In this document: piece by piece, positions 32,990 through 41,584 of the stretch
Layout of the letters: each line of letters opens with the position of its first letter
Position numbering within the stretch: the stretch's first letter is position 1
DNA from: an uncultured Oscillospiraceae bacterium
GTDB lineage: Bacteria > Bacillota > Clostridia > Oscillospirales > Ruminococcaceae
DNA: 64,000 nucleotides
Assembly: GCA_934454435.1 (NCBI GenBank)
Contig: CAKSGA010000001.1
Location: 1 to 64,000, forward strand
Reading direction: 5' to 3'
Translations under genes and position numbers: made by a program
The notes under the pieces: model-generated
Seen by the model: only the letters and a program-made list of their open reading frames with translations
Databases searched by the model: none
Told to the model about the DNA's origin: nothing

Positions 32990-33715
32990 TTATCTGAGGT
33001 TATTCGCCAGTCTTGTGAACTCGTCAGAGGTAGTGACCACCCTGGAGCTTATCTGGTAGGCACGCTGTGTTTCTATCAGCTTTACCATCTGGTCAGCGAG
33101 GTTCACGTTGGAGGTTATAAGCGCACCCTGGAGCTTCTCAGCAGTCCTGTCGGCAGTGGCTGCGCCGCTCCTGTCGGTTGCAGAATATCTGTTGACAGCC
33201 GCTGCATCTATGCCGTACACATTGTCAAAGCTGAATACGCCTATCATATCGGTGAGCGCCTGATAGTCCGGCTGTGCGCCGTCTGCTTCAAAAGGCACCA
33301 CTATCCTGTTGTTATCGTAATCCAGAACGTATTCGCCGCTGGCACTGGTAAGATACCACTCACCGGTATCCGCCTGGGTCATGGCAAAGGAGCCGTCACG
33401 GGTATAATGCACCTCGCCGTAGCGGTCCTCCACTGCAAAGAAATCCTCGTTCGGCAGGGCATAGTCCAGCGGGCGCTCGGTGTAGTAGAATGAGCTCTCA
33501 CTGAACATTATATCCGTTTTCTGGATATATGCGCCGTGACCGGTCTGCCAGTCCTCCTCGGTAGCACGCTGGGTGGAATAAAGGCAGTCCGCAAAGGACG
33601 GACGCATGCTCTGGTAGCCGTATGTATTTATGTTTGCGATGTTATTGCCGTAGACGTTCAGTGCCTGCGCCTGGGCGATCATGGCAGTCTTGCCGGTGTG
33701 GAAAGATATATTCAT
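32990..33715 (-). CDS. flgG: Flagellar rod protein, FlgF/FlgG family (second copy)
   Basis: The 241-residue product is a rod/hook-family protein. It has the N-terminal LNVYGNNIANINTYGYQS motif and the C-terminal LADQMVKLIETQRAYQISSRVVTTSDEF, the coiled-coil signature of FlgF/FlgG/FlgE. The middle (HYTRDGSFAMT) fits distal rod proteins. With the preceding gene it makes the pair usually called FlhO/FlhP or FlgF/FlgG; I assign the symbol only tentatively. SD AAGGAG precedes ATG 33715. Confidence 0.85.
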   Translation of the reverse strand: MNISFHTGKTAMIAQAQALNVYGNNIANINTYGYQSMRPSFADCLYSTQRATEEDWQTGHGAYIQKTDIMFSESSFYYTERPLDYALPNEDFFAVEDRYGEVHYTRDGSFAMTQADTGEWYLTSASGEYVLDYDNNRIVVPFEADGAQPDYQALTDMIGVFSFDNVYGIDAAAVNRYSATDRSGAATADRTAEKLQGALITSNVNLADQMVKLIETQRAYQISSRVVTTSDEFTRLANNLR

Positions 33716-33725
33716 CGTCTGCTCC

Positions 33726-34460
33726 TTATATCTTGCAGATGGACGTTGCCTTCTGGTTCATGGAGTCCAGCAGCTTTGCAAGGGAGCTGGAAGCCTCATA
33801 AATACGGTTGGCGTTCATCATCATGGTCATTTCGTAGTTCACGTCGATATTGGAGCGCTCATATGCGCCCTGGATTATCTCGAACCGTGTATCGGCAGGA
33901 ACATCTCCCGCCTGGACGGAGGTGAACATATTCGCCCCGAACTTGTCCACATTCCCCTCAGGGTCGATATAGGACAATCTCAGACGGTCAACGAGCTCGC
34001 CGTCCTGATAGATGGAGCCATCGGCGTCTATCACGAAATCCTTGTTGCCAAGATATATCTCGCCGTTCTCGCCAAGTATCCTGCCGGAGTTCGACAGACA
34101 GAGGTAGCCCTCGCCGTCAAGCTCCCACTGGCCGTTCCTGGTGAGCATGGTTTCGCCGTTGTAGGCCGCAATGTTAAAATACACATCTCCGTTTATCGCT
34201 ACGTCAAAGGGTGACTCGGTATACTCGAAAGTTCCCTGACCCAGGTCAGTGTAGGAGGTGTCAACATAGGTCTGCGCAAAGGTCCCCGAAAGCTCCTCAC
34301 GGTGCTTCACAAGTATCATCTGCTCCTGAAAGCGGTTGGTGATTATCGTGTCACGCTTGTATCCGGCAGTTGACATATTCGTGAGGTTGTTGCCTATGCA
34401 GTCCAGCTTGCGCTGGTTCAATATCATGCCGTTGCAGGCGTAGTAGTATCCTCTGTTCAA
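33726..34460 (-). CDS. flgF: Flagellar rod protein, FlgF/FlgG family (first copy)
   Basis: The 244-residue product begins NRGYYYACNGMILNQRKLDC, continues GNNLTNMSTAGYKRD, and ends YERSNIDVNYEMTMMMNANRIYE, the rod protein pattern. It is the first of two tandem FlgF/FlgG-family genes. I start at TTG 34460, which has AAGGAGG 7 nt upstream and overlaps the sigma-factor stop in a TTGA arrangement; the longer frame lacks a family-like N-terminus. This indicates translational coupling with the sigma factor gene. Confidence 0.85.
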   Translation of the reverse strand: MNRGYYYACNGMILNQRKLDCIGNNLTNMSTAGYKRDTIITNRFQEQMILVKHREELSGTFAQTYVDTSYTDLGQGTFEYTESPFDVAINGDVYFNIAAYNGETMLTRNGQWELDGEGYLCLSNSGRILGENGEIYLGNKDFVIDADGSIYQDGELVDRLRLSYIDPEGNVDKFGANMFTSVQAGDVPADTRFEIIQGAYERSNIDVNYEMTMMMNANRIYEASSSLAKLLDSMNQKATSICKI

Positions 34461-35224
34461 GGCTGTTCCTCCTTCTCCGGGGAGCTTCCCCTTATGTAAG
34501 GCTCCAGCGCTGCTTTCAGCGCCAGTATGGCTTTGGTATTTATCTGGCACACTCTGGACTCCGACACGCCGATTGCCTTTGCGATATCGGAGTACTTCAT
34601 GTTCTTGTAATAGTAAAGCGTGATGACCTGCCGCTCCTTCTCCTTGAGGGAGGAAATGGCACTTGCGGTCACCTCACGCAGTTCCTGCCGCAGCAGGCGG
34701 GAATCCGTCCCCTCGGACGATGGCAGGTTCTCCTCGAAATTGTCCTCGTACAGAAGTTCTTCAAAGGACAGCGTGACGGTGTTTGCGGCGTCCGCCATGC
34801 CCCTCAGGAGCTTATCCTCGCCTATCCCGAGATACTCCGCCAGCTCTGCGCTGGTCGGAGCCCTGTTATATTGATTATACAATATACTGTTCGCCTTGTC
34901 AAGGTCACGGGCAAATTTTCTTACAGGTCTTGGCACCCAATCCTGTTTCCGGACATAATCAATGACCGCTCCCCGGACCTTCAGTGAGGCGTAGGTCTCG
35001 AACTTTGCGCCCTTTGCAGGGTCGAAGCTCTCGATAGCGTCCATCAGGGCGATAACGCCCTCGTTCACCACATCATCAACATCGCCGTACTTTATAAAGG
35101 TATTCCGCAGGGAAAGTACACATGCACGCACCAGCCCGAGATTTTTGAGGACTATCTCGTTCCTGAGCGCCTCGCTGCGGGTCATGCTGTACTCCTCCAG
35201 GAGCGCCGCATTGCTGCTTTCCAT
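34457..35224 (-). CDS. fliA: Flagellar sigma factor, FliA/WhiG family (sigma-28)
   Basis: The 255-residue product has region 2 (NLGLVRACVLSLRNTFIKYGDVDDVVNEGVIAL, quoted in part), the WhiG/FliA-specific YASLKVRGAVIDYVRKQDWVPRPVRK run (key part RGAVIDYVRK), and region 4 with KYSDIAKAIGVSESRVCQIN. It directs RNA polymerase to late flagellar genes such as flagellin. An anti-sigma FlgM is not in the window. The gene sits between flhA and the rod genes, 30 nt past flhA. Confidence 0.93.
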   Translation of the reverse strand: MESSNAALLEEYSMTRSEALRNEIVLKNLGLVRACVLSLRNTFIKYGDVDDVVNEGVIALMDAIESFDPAKGAKFETYASLKVRGAVIDYVRKQDWVPRPVRKFARDLDKANSILYNQYNRAPTSAELAEYLGIGEDKLLRGMADAANTVTLSFEELLYEDNFEENLPSSEGTDSRLLRQELREVTASAISSLKEKERQVITLYYYKNMKYSDIAKAIGVSESRVCQINTKAILALKAALEPYIRGSSPEKEEQP

Positions 35225-35253
35225 GCTTTTCCCTCCTTTCCGGTGACCTTATA

Positions 35254-37371
35254 TCAGTGAACTGCTGCCGGCTGTCCCACCGGAGATGGCCGCTGCGCAG
35301 GCGTGTTCAGGGAGATGTTCCCTATCGCCTGTATCTGTGCCGTGGAGTCTATCTCGCTGTAGGAAAGCACCGTGATATTCGGTATGAACTGCTCGGTGAG
35401 CTTCTTATAATAGATACGCACCACGGGGGACGTCAGGATAATTACAGTGGGTATAACATCCTTGATCTTGTCTATTTCCTGATTGGAGGCTGCAACGATA
35501 CGCTGGATAAGGTCCGGTGCCATCGCAAGATAGCTGCCCTGGTCGGACTTCTTGACGGAGCTTACTATCATATCCTCGATCTGGGTATCAAGCGTTATCA
35601 CACGCAGGGAATTTGCTTCAGAGAAGCGGTGCGTGATGGTCCTCTTGAGGGACTGACGGACATATTCCGTGATTATATCGGTGTCCTTCAGGACGTTTGC
35701 ATGGTCGCCGATAGTTTCCAGAATGGTTTCCAGGTCACGTATCGGAATTCCCTCTTTAAGCAGATTTGCGAGGATTTTCTGCAAATATCCCACGGATATA
35801 ACTTTCGGTATAATGTCGTCCACCACGATGGGATTGGTTTTCTTGACATTTTCCAGCATGGTGTTTACGTCCTGACGGGACAGGAGCTCATGAGCATAGC
35901 GCTTCATTATCTCCGACCAGTGGGTTATCATTACTGAAACCGGGTCGATGAGCGTGTAGCCTGCAACGTCCGCCATTATCTTCTTGTCCTCGGATATCCA
36001 CTTTGCAGGCAGCCCGAACGCAGGCTCCACCGTATCTATACCGTCGATCTGCTGGGTAACGTCGCCGCTGTCCAGTGCGAGATAGTGGTCTACCAGTATC
36101 TCGCCCCTTGCGACCTCCTCGCCCTTTATCTTGATGATGTACATGTTCGGGTTGATCTCCGGGTTATCCGTCATGCGGACTGACGGAATGACCATGCCCA
36201 TATCCAGTGCGAACTGCTTTCTGAATATTACGACACGCTCGATAAAGTTACCGCCGGATTTCTCATCGACCAGCCGCAGCAGGCTGTAGCCGAACTCCAT
36301 CTCAATGGGCTCGACATTCAGCAGCTTGAACACGTTGTCGATGTCCCTGTAGTAGTCGTTGTCCGCCGGGAGCTTTTCCATCTCCTTTTCCTCAGCCTTT
36401 TTACGCTGAGCGAGCTCCAGCTCCGCCATCTTCTTTTTATTGCGGTTGAGCAGGACAGCGCCGACGATGAGCAGCACGCCCAGTATAAGGCATACCACAG
36501 TCGGGAAGCCGGGTATCACCATCATGACCGTCATGACGATGCCCGCTATCATCAGCACGAACGGCTGCGCCGTGAACTGCGTCTTGATATCGTTGACAAG
36601 GCTGTCCTCGCTCGCCGCACGGGTAACGATCATACCGGTCGCAACGGAAATGAGCAGCGCAGGTATCTGGGAGCACAGACCATCACCGACAGTCGCCAGG
36701 GAATATGTGTTGAGTATGGTATTGAAATCGCCGCCGCCACGCACCATTCCGATGATGACGCCGCCGATCAGGTTTACAAGAGTGGTGACGATGGACATGA
36801 TCGCATCGCCCTTTACGAACTTCGTGGCACCGTCCATGGAACCGTAGAAGTCTGCTTCACGCTGAATGTTGTTACGGCGCCGTTTTGCCTCTTCCTCGTT
36901 GATTATGCCGGCGTTGAGGTCGGCGTCGATCGCCATCTGCTTACCGGGCATTGCGTCCAGGGTAAATCTCGCAGCTACCTCGGATACTCGCTCGGAGCCC
37001 TTGGTGATTACGATGAAGTTTACCAACACGATGATTATGAATATCAGGAAGCCGACGATAGCATCGCCGCCCATAACGAAGTTACCGAACGCTGCGATGA
37101 CGCTTCCCGCATAACCGCTCGACAGAATGCCTCTGGTGGTCGAAACGTTCAGCGACAGCCGCAGAACCGTAGTCAGCAGCAGCACCGTCGGGAACACCGA
37201 GAACTCCAGTGCCTCCTTGATGAACATCGTCATGACAAGGATTATAAGGCTGAGGGAAATATTCAGCAGTATCAGGAAATCCAGCAGCCAGCTGGGGAGC
37301 GGGATAATGATCGCAATTACGATAAATATTACGAACAACACGAACGAGTTATTCAGTATCTTGCGTATCAT
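35254..37371 (-). CDS. flhA: Flagellar type III export gate protein FlhA
   Basis: This 705-residue protein has eight membrane segments in the first half and a large cytoplasmic domain that docks export chaperones. Family stretches include the cytoplasmic loop FTLDAMPGKQMAIDADLNAG and, in the C-terminal domain, LEVRDLETIL-like IPIRDLETILETIGDHA. I start at ATG 37371 (MIRKILNN), since GAGGAG is 9 nt upstream and touches the earlier ATG at 37380. A possible extended -10 promoter lies just upstream, in the 45-nt gap after flhB. Confidence 0.96.
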   Translation of the reverse strand: MIRKILNNSFVLFVIFIVIAIIIPLPSWLLDFLILLNISLSLIILVMTMFIKEALEFSVFPTVLLLTTVLRLSLNVSTTRGILSSGYAGSVIAAFGNFVMGGDAIVGFLIFIIIVLVNFIVITKGSERVSEVAARFTLDAMPGKQMAIDADLNAGIINEEEAKRRRNNIQREADFYGSMDGATKFVKGDAIMSIVTTLVNLIGGVIIGMVRGGGDFNTILNTYSLATVGDGLCSQIPALLISVATGMIVTRAASEDSLVNDIKTQFTAQPFVLMIAGIVMTVMMVIPGFPTVVCLILGVLLIVGAVLLNRNKKKMAELELAQRKKAEEKEMEKLPADNDYYRDIDNVFKLLNVEPIEMEFGYSLLRLVDEKSGGNFIERVVIFRKQFALDMGMVIPSVRMTDNPEINPNMYIIKIKGEEVARGEILVDHYLALDSGDVTQQIDGIDTVEPAFGLPAKWISEDKKIMADVAGYTLIDPVSVMITHWSEIMKRYAHELLSRQDVNTMLENVKKTNPIVVDDIIPKVISVGYLQKILANLLKEGIPIRDLETILETIGDHANVLKDTDIITEYVRQSLKRTITHRFSEANSLRVITLDTQIEDMIVSSVKKSDQGSYLAMAPDLIQRIVAASNQEIDKIKDVIPTVIILTSPVVRIYYKKLTEQFIPNITVLSYSEIDSTAQIQAIGNISLNTPAQRPSPVGQPAAVH

Positions 37372-37394
37372 GCGGATCATCTCCTCTCTGTAAT

Positions 37395-37424
37395 ATTATA
37401 TCAGAAATATACTATTTGTGTCGA
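37395..37424 (-). promoter_or_regulatory. Possible internal promoter before flhA
   Basis: Minus strand TCGACA (37424-37419), 18-nt spacer, extended -10 TGATATAAT (hexamer 37400-37395). The -35 is poor, but the -10 is perfect and extended. Confidence 0.45.
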
Positions 37425-37425
37425 A

Positions 37426-38490
37426 TTAAGCGTGCAGCGTCTTGTGCTTTTCCCGGTAGACTACCGTCAGCACCTCTGCGACTGCGTTATAAAGCTCCGC
37501 AGGTATCTCCCTGCCGAGATCCACCATGCTGTACAGCGAACGTGCCAGCGGGGGATTTTCTATGGTCATTACGCCGTTTTCCTCGGCGATCTTTACTATC
37601 CTGAGCGCCAGGTAGTCCTTTCCCTTTGCCACCACCTGGGGGGCGTTGTTCTTGTCCTGGTCGTATTTCAGCGCAACCGCAAAGTGCGTAGGGTTCCTGA
37701 TTATGACGTCCGCCTTGGGGACCTCCTGCATCATACGCTGCTGAGCCATCTGCTGCTGTCGCTGCTTTATCTTGCCCTTTATCTGGGGGTCGCCTTCCAT
37801 CTGCTTGAATTCTTCCTTGACTTCCTGCTTGGACATTTTGAGCTTCTTCTCAAACTGCCACCACTGGAACAGGAAGTCCGCAGCGGCAACGAAAACCAGC
37901 ATTATACATATCAGCATCACAAGGTCGAAGATTGTAAGCGCCGCATAGGTTACGCCCGCCATAACGCCTGTGTTCATCAGTGAGATGAATTTCGGCATGC
38001 GTGCCTGTATCTCGTTATAAATAACAACGCTTATTATAACTACCTCTATAAGTCCTTTCAATATGCTGACGATGGACTGCATGGAGAACAGCTTCTTTAT
38101 GCCAGACAAGGGGTTCAGCCGGGAAAACTTCGGCTTGAGCGCCTTCATCGTGAACAGACCCCGGGTCTGCGCTATCGTAGGAATAATGCCGAGAAACATC
38201 GCAATAAGGCATATCGGACCCACGCACATAGCAACGATCGTGATAACATCGGTAAATATCGAGATGATCGTATCAGTGCTGACCGTCGTCTGACCGACAT
38301 GCTCGTAGACCGAACCGCAATACGCCAGCATCGACTTCGTGATAAATCCCAGCAGAAGCCGCATGGAAGCGAACAGTCCCAGCACCGAAACCGCCGTTAC
38401 GATCTCCTTGCTCTGGAGGACGTTGCCCTCCTTACGCTGGTCCCGGCGCTTTTTCGGGGTGGCTTTTTCGGTTTTTTCTTCTCCTGCCAT
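37426..38490 (-). CDS. flhB: Flagellar export switch protein FlhB
   Basis: The 354-residue product has four membrane segments and a cytoplasmic C-terminal domain with the self-cleaving NPTH motif at about residues 266-269 (VIIRNPTHFAVAL). Cleavage there switches export from rod/hook to filament proteins. The N-terminus EKTEKATPKKRRDQRKEG is typical. A Gln/Met-rich linker precedes the cleavage site. It follows fliR and precedes flhA as in many Clostridia. Confidence 0.96.
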   Translation of the reverse strand: MAGEEKTEKATPKKRRDQRKEGNVLQSKEIVTAVSVLGLFASMRLLLGFITKSMLAYCGSVYEHVGQTTVSTDTIISIFTDVITIVAMCVGPICLIAMFLGIIPTIAQTRGLFTMKALKPKFSRLNPLSGIKKLFSMQSIVSILKGLIEVVIISVVIYNEIQARMPKFISLMNTGVMAGVTYAALTIFDLVMLICIMLVFVAAADFLFQWWQFEKKLKMSKQEVKEEFKQMEGDPQIKGKIKQRQQQMAQQRMMQEVPKADVIIRNPTHFAVALKYDQDKNNAPQVVAKGKDYLALRIVKIAEENGVMTIENPPLARSLYSMVDLGREIPAELYNAVAEVLTVVYREKHKTLHA

Positions 38491-38530
38491 AGTTCCGCCC
38501 TTTCAGCGTAAATCCGCTATTTCAGCGCCG

Positions 38531-39316
38531 TCAGACCGGAGCCGCCATCTGCTCCAGCAACCCGTTCAGATTGGTGAACAGCAGATCCATGATGTCCTGC
38601 ATGAAGCCTGCGGTCATGGAGCAGCTCGCCGCCAGCACCACAAAACCCACCAGCATCTTGATCTGCACGTTCAGCACGAACACGTGTATAGATGGTACCG
38701 CCTTCATCAGCACACCTATGCAGAACTCCGTGACCAGCTCCGCTGCAATGACCGGCATAGCCAGCTTGATACCCAGCGTTATCACCGTTTCAAAGAACTG
38801 AACGATAAGGTACATATAGTTGATGTTGAAATTGCTGAACCCCAGCGGGATAGTTTCATATGACACCGCAAACAGCTTTATATAGCTCAGGTGCCCTCCC
38901 ACCAGGAAGAAATATATCATGAACCACCAGCTGTAATACTGCGTGATAAGGCTGGTAGTACCAAATGTCGGGTCGTAGCTCTTGGACATGGAGAAGCCGA
39001 TCTGGAAATCTGCAAGCTCACCCGCATAGGCGAACAACTGGAGCATAAGGTTCACGAAGAACCCCAGCGTAAAGCCCACCAGCAGCTCCTTGGCTATATC
39101 CATCGCAAACGGCAGAACTCCGTCCGGGAGCGTGTAGGAGATCCCTCCCGCCGAAGCCATGACCACCGCCAGCATGAGCGAAAGCCCCGCCTTGACCATA
39201 TTCGGCACGCCGTTGCGGGAAAAGATCGGGTTGAACATGAAGATCCCGCTGACCCGCACCAGCACCATGATAACGATAATGAAATTGTTCTGTATGATCC
39301 CCCAGATCTCTGACAT
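38531..39316 (-). CDS. fliR: Flagellar export protein FliR
   Basis: The 261-residue membrane protein is the FliR export-gate subunit. The N-terminal RVSGIFMFNPIFSRNGVPN and later FQIGFSMSKSYDPTFG (the family GxxxD/P region) are diagnostic, with about six membrane helices. FliR joins FliP5-FliQ4 to form the export pore. It lies 10 nt past fliQ and 40 nt before flhB, in the usual order. Confidence 0.94.
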   Translation of the reverse strand: MSEIWGIIQNNFIIVIMVLVRVSGIFMFNPIFSRNGVPNMVKAGLSLMLAVVMASAGGISYTLPDGVLPFAMDIAKELLVGFTLGFFVNLMLQLFAYAGELADFQIGFSMSKSYDPTFGTTSLITQYYSWWFMIYFFLVGGHLSYIKLFAVSYETIPLGFSNFNINYMYLIVQFFETVITLGIKLAMPVIAAELVTEFCIGVLMKAVPSIHVFVLNVQIKMLVGFVVLAASCSMTAGFMQDIMDLLFTNLNGLLEQMAAPV

Positions 39317-39325
39317 GGCGCCGCC

Positions 39326-39598
39326 TTACGTTATGGGGACTGCGGCGACTTTCTCAAAGATGAGGTTCACAAAGTCGATACACTCCGAGGTCATCCAGGG
39401 TGCGAGGAAAAACAGCGCCAGACCTACCGCCACCGCCTTTGGTGCGAATGAGAGCGTCTGCTCGTGCACCTGCGTTGCCGCCTGAAGAATTGCAATGACC
39501 AGTCCCACTATCATAGCGATCAGCAGAATTGGCACCGCCAGCTTGAACGCCAGCATGATAGCTGCCAGAAAGACCTCCATCATATCGTCCTGCGTCAT
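39326..39598 (-). CDS. fliQ: Flagellar export protein FliQ
   Basis: The 90-residue product consists of two membrane helices. It has LAFKLAVPILLIAMIVGLVI, ATQVHEQTLSFAPKAV and FFLAPWM, all FliQ hallmarks. It forms part of the export gate with FliP and FliR. Start ATG 39598 has a GGGGGTG site upstream. It is placed 20 nt from fliP and 10 nt from fliR. Confidence 0.95.
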   Translation of the reverse strand: MTQDDMMEVFLAAIMLAFKLAVPILLIAMIVGLVIAILQAATQVHEQTLSFAPKAVAVGLALFFLAPWMTSECIDFVNLIFEKVAAVPIT

Positions 39599-39617
39599 TT
39601 GTCACACCCCCTCAAAG

Positions 39618-40547
39618 CTAGAGATTATAGCTTGCAACAACGGAGCCTATCAGCAGGTTCCACCCGTCCGCAAGCACGAAAACGAGTATCTTGAACGGCA
39701 TCGAGATCATCGCCGGCGGCAGCATCATCATACCCATTGACATGAGCGTACTGCCGACCACAAGGTCGATGACCAGGAAGGGCAGGAATATCAGGAAGCC
39801 CATCTGGAACGCACGTTTAAGCTCGCTTATCATGAACGACGGCACGATGACCGTCAGGCTGAGATCGTTCTGTATGTACTCCTCGGTGTAGCCTCCCTCG
39901 GGCGGTTCCGTCTTTGAGAGGTCGAGAAAAAAGTTAAGGTCGTCGTTGCTTGTCTGCTTCAGCATGAACTTCTTCAGCGGCACCGAGGCGGCGTCAAGAG
40001 CCTCCTGCGTGGTCATTTCCTCGCTGACGTAGGGCTGGTATGCGACCTCGTTTATCTCTGAAAATACCGGTGCCATTATGAAGAACGTCAGGAACAGAGC
40101 CATTCCGGTGATGACCATGTTCGGCGGAGTGCTCTGGGTCTGCATCGCCGTGCGAAGAAATCCAAGCACTATGACTATCCTCGTGAAGCAGGTCATCATG
40201 ATCAGCAGCGAGGGCGCCAGCGCTATAAGCGTCAGCAGTATGATTATCTCCAGCGGCTGCGAAGCGTCCACGCCGATAAGTTCCTGTATCACCGAGGAAC
40301 CGGTGTCGTTGCCCACATATGAAGGGTCGGTGTCGAGATAGTCCCCGGGCTGCTTGTCCGTTTCCAGCGGAGCCTCGGACGTACCCGCCTGAGCCTCCTG
40401 CGTTGCTGCCTGGACCTCACCGCTCTGCTGCTGCGCATAGGCGGAAAGGCTGCATGCACACACCGCCAGCAGTACCGTCACCAGCAGCGATACCGCAAAT
40501 CTCAGCACCAGACGCTTATTCTCTTTTGTCAGCTGATATCCGAACAC
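39618..40547 (-). CDS. fliP: Flagellar export protein FliP, long N-terminus
   Basis: The 309-residue product carries the FliP core: LTLIALAPSLLIMMTCFTRI, then LRTAMQTQSTPPNM, and FPFLVIDLVVGS-like FLPFLVIDLVVGSTLMSMGM. It is about 50-60 residues longer than usual FliP, because a cleavable signal-like helix (residues 13-36) is followed by a Gln/Glu/Thr-rich extracytoplasmic segment (about 37-85). Start is GTG 40547, with AGGAGG 9 nt upstream. FliP builds the core of the export pore. Confidence 0.95.
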   Translation of the reverse strand: MFGYQLTKENKRLVLRFAVSLLVTVLLAVCACSLSAYAQQQSGEVQAATQEAQAGTSEAPLETDKQPGDYLDTDPSYVGNDTGSSVIQELIGVDASQPLEIIILLTLIALAPSLLIMMTCFTRIVIVLGFLRTAMQTQSTPPNMVITGMALFLTFFIMAPVFSEINEVAYQPYVSEEMTTQEALDAASVPLKKFMLKQTSNDDLNFFLDLSKTEPPEGGYTEEYIQNDLSLTVIVPSFMISELKRAFQMGFLIFLPFLVIDLVVGSTLMSMGMMMLPPAMISMPFKILVFVLADGWNLLIGSVVASYNL

Positions 40548-40565
40548 GCCGCCGTTCCTCCTGCC

Positions 40566-40907
40566 TTACTTTTTGTTCATCATATTCTTGAAAACAGTCC
40601 TGAAACTCTCGCTGAATGTCGGGTTCCCGCCGTTTTCGTCCTTCTTCGCCAGAAGCTGCTCTTCGTTCTCCTCCAGCTCGTGGACCTTCTCCACCCTGCC
40701 GTTGGTGACGCCAAGCACCATGCACTTCCCGCATATGCTGACAAGCAGCAGCATCTTGTCCGGCCCGAGATTTATCCTCTCCAGTACCTTCATGTGTCTG
40801 CTGTCGCTCAGCGTGACCCTCTTATTGAGCTTCGTCATCGCCCAGAATATCAGGAAAACCAGTGCCAGAACGCCCAGCAGCGCCATTATCATCTGAAAAT
40901 ATTCCAC
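40566..40907 (-). CDS. fliO: Flagellar biosynthesis protein FliO
   Basis: The 113-residue protein has one N-terminal membrane helix (ALLGVLALVFLIFWAMT) and a FliO-type cytoplasmic domain (MKVLERINLGPDKMLLLVSICGKCMVLGVT, cited in part). FliO helps FliP assemble. I start at GTG 40907, with GGGAGG 7 nt upstream, so the helix begins almost at once, as in Firmicute FliO; a longer in-frame reading to 41021 would run into a likely promoter. It starts a possible sub-operon after the cheY terminator. Confidence 0.85.
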   Translation of the reverse strand: MEYFQMIMALLGVLALVFLIFWAMTKLNKRVTLSDSRHMKVLERINLGPDKMLLLVSICGKCMVLGVTNGRVEKVHELEENEEQLLAKKDENGGNPTFSESFRTVFKNMMNKK

Positions 40908-40992
40908 CGCTGAACCTCCCACCGATCCTGCAAAAAATCCCGTGATATTTCCGGCGTGCCAAATCAAAGGGATCACGCCATATGCCGGCAGT

Positions 40993-41021
40993 TCTATAAA
41001 AGAAAAGCAGCCGCACCTCAA
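40993..41021 (-). promoter_or_regulatory. Possible promoter of fliO sub-operon
   Basis: Minus strand TTGAGG (41021-41016), 17-nt spacer, TATAGA (40998-40993) in the 261-nt gap between cheY and fliO. The gap also holds an inverted repeat GGCGTG / CACGCC and no other gene that I can support. Confidence 0.4.
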
Positions 41022-41142
41022 ACCGGCAGGTCCGAACAGTGCGGCGGAATTTCTGCTTCACAAAGCCGTCTGCTACCGTAAACGCAGCGACCTCTATGTA
41101 ATGCTGACTTACCCTGCCATGACTGTACAGTCCTGCAAAAGA

Positions 41143-41162
41143 TCACCCGGTACGCCGGGTGA
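41143..41162 (-). terminator. Terminator-like hairpin after cheY
   Basis: Perfect 8-bp stem TCACCCGG / CCGGGTGA with a 4-nt loop, 7 nt past the cheY stop; minus strand continues TCTTTTGC. It may end or attenuate the upstream flagellar transcript. Confidence 0.72.
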
Positions 41163-41168
41163 AGTCTG

Positions 41169-41531
41169 TCAGCCGAGTACCTTCTTGACAGTCTGTAAAA
41201 TTCTGTCGGGCTTGAAGGGCTTTACGATAAAGTCAAGAGCACCGAGCTTGATAGCTTCAACTACCATTGCTTCCTGACCCATAGCGGAGCACATTACTAC
41301 CTTAGCCATAGGATCCATGCCCTTGATGTCCTTGAGTGCTTCGATACCGGTCTTGTTCGGCATGGTGATGTCCATGATCACAAGGTCGGGCTTCTCGGCT
41401 GCGTAAACATCACATGCGATCTGTCCGTCAGCGGCTTCAAGGATATTGGTGTAGCCGTTCTTCGTCAGAGCGTCCTTGATGAGCATTCTCATGAAAGCTG
41501 CGTCGTCAACCAGTAAAATCTTCTTATCCAT
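41169..41531 (-). CDS. cheY: Chemotaxis response regulator CheY
   Basis: This 120-residue single-domain receiver has the acidic pair LLVDDAAFMRM (Asp9-Asp10), phospho-acceptor Asp54 (LVIMDITMPNKTG), Ser in VMCSAMGQ, and lysine in IVKPFKPD. It has no output domain, so it should bind the motor switch (FliM, FliY). CheC and FliY dephosphorylate it; the kinase CheA is not in this window. Confidence 0.94.
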   Translation of the reverse strand: MDKKILLVDDAAFMRMLIKDALTKNGYTNILEAADGQIACDVYAAEKPDLVIMDITMPNKTGIEALKDIKGMDPMAKVVMCSAMGQEAMVVEAIKLGALDFIVKPFKPDRILQTVKKVLG

Positions 41532-41584
41532 TACAAAAATTCTCCTTGATTTATTGTAGTATCAAATCATTGCGTTTCTCAGGG

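Noticed and set aside
40908-41061. Short frames in the cheY-fliO gap
   Set aside because: No good start site, no family-like product; one simply extends fliO upstream through a probable promoter.
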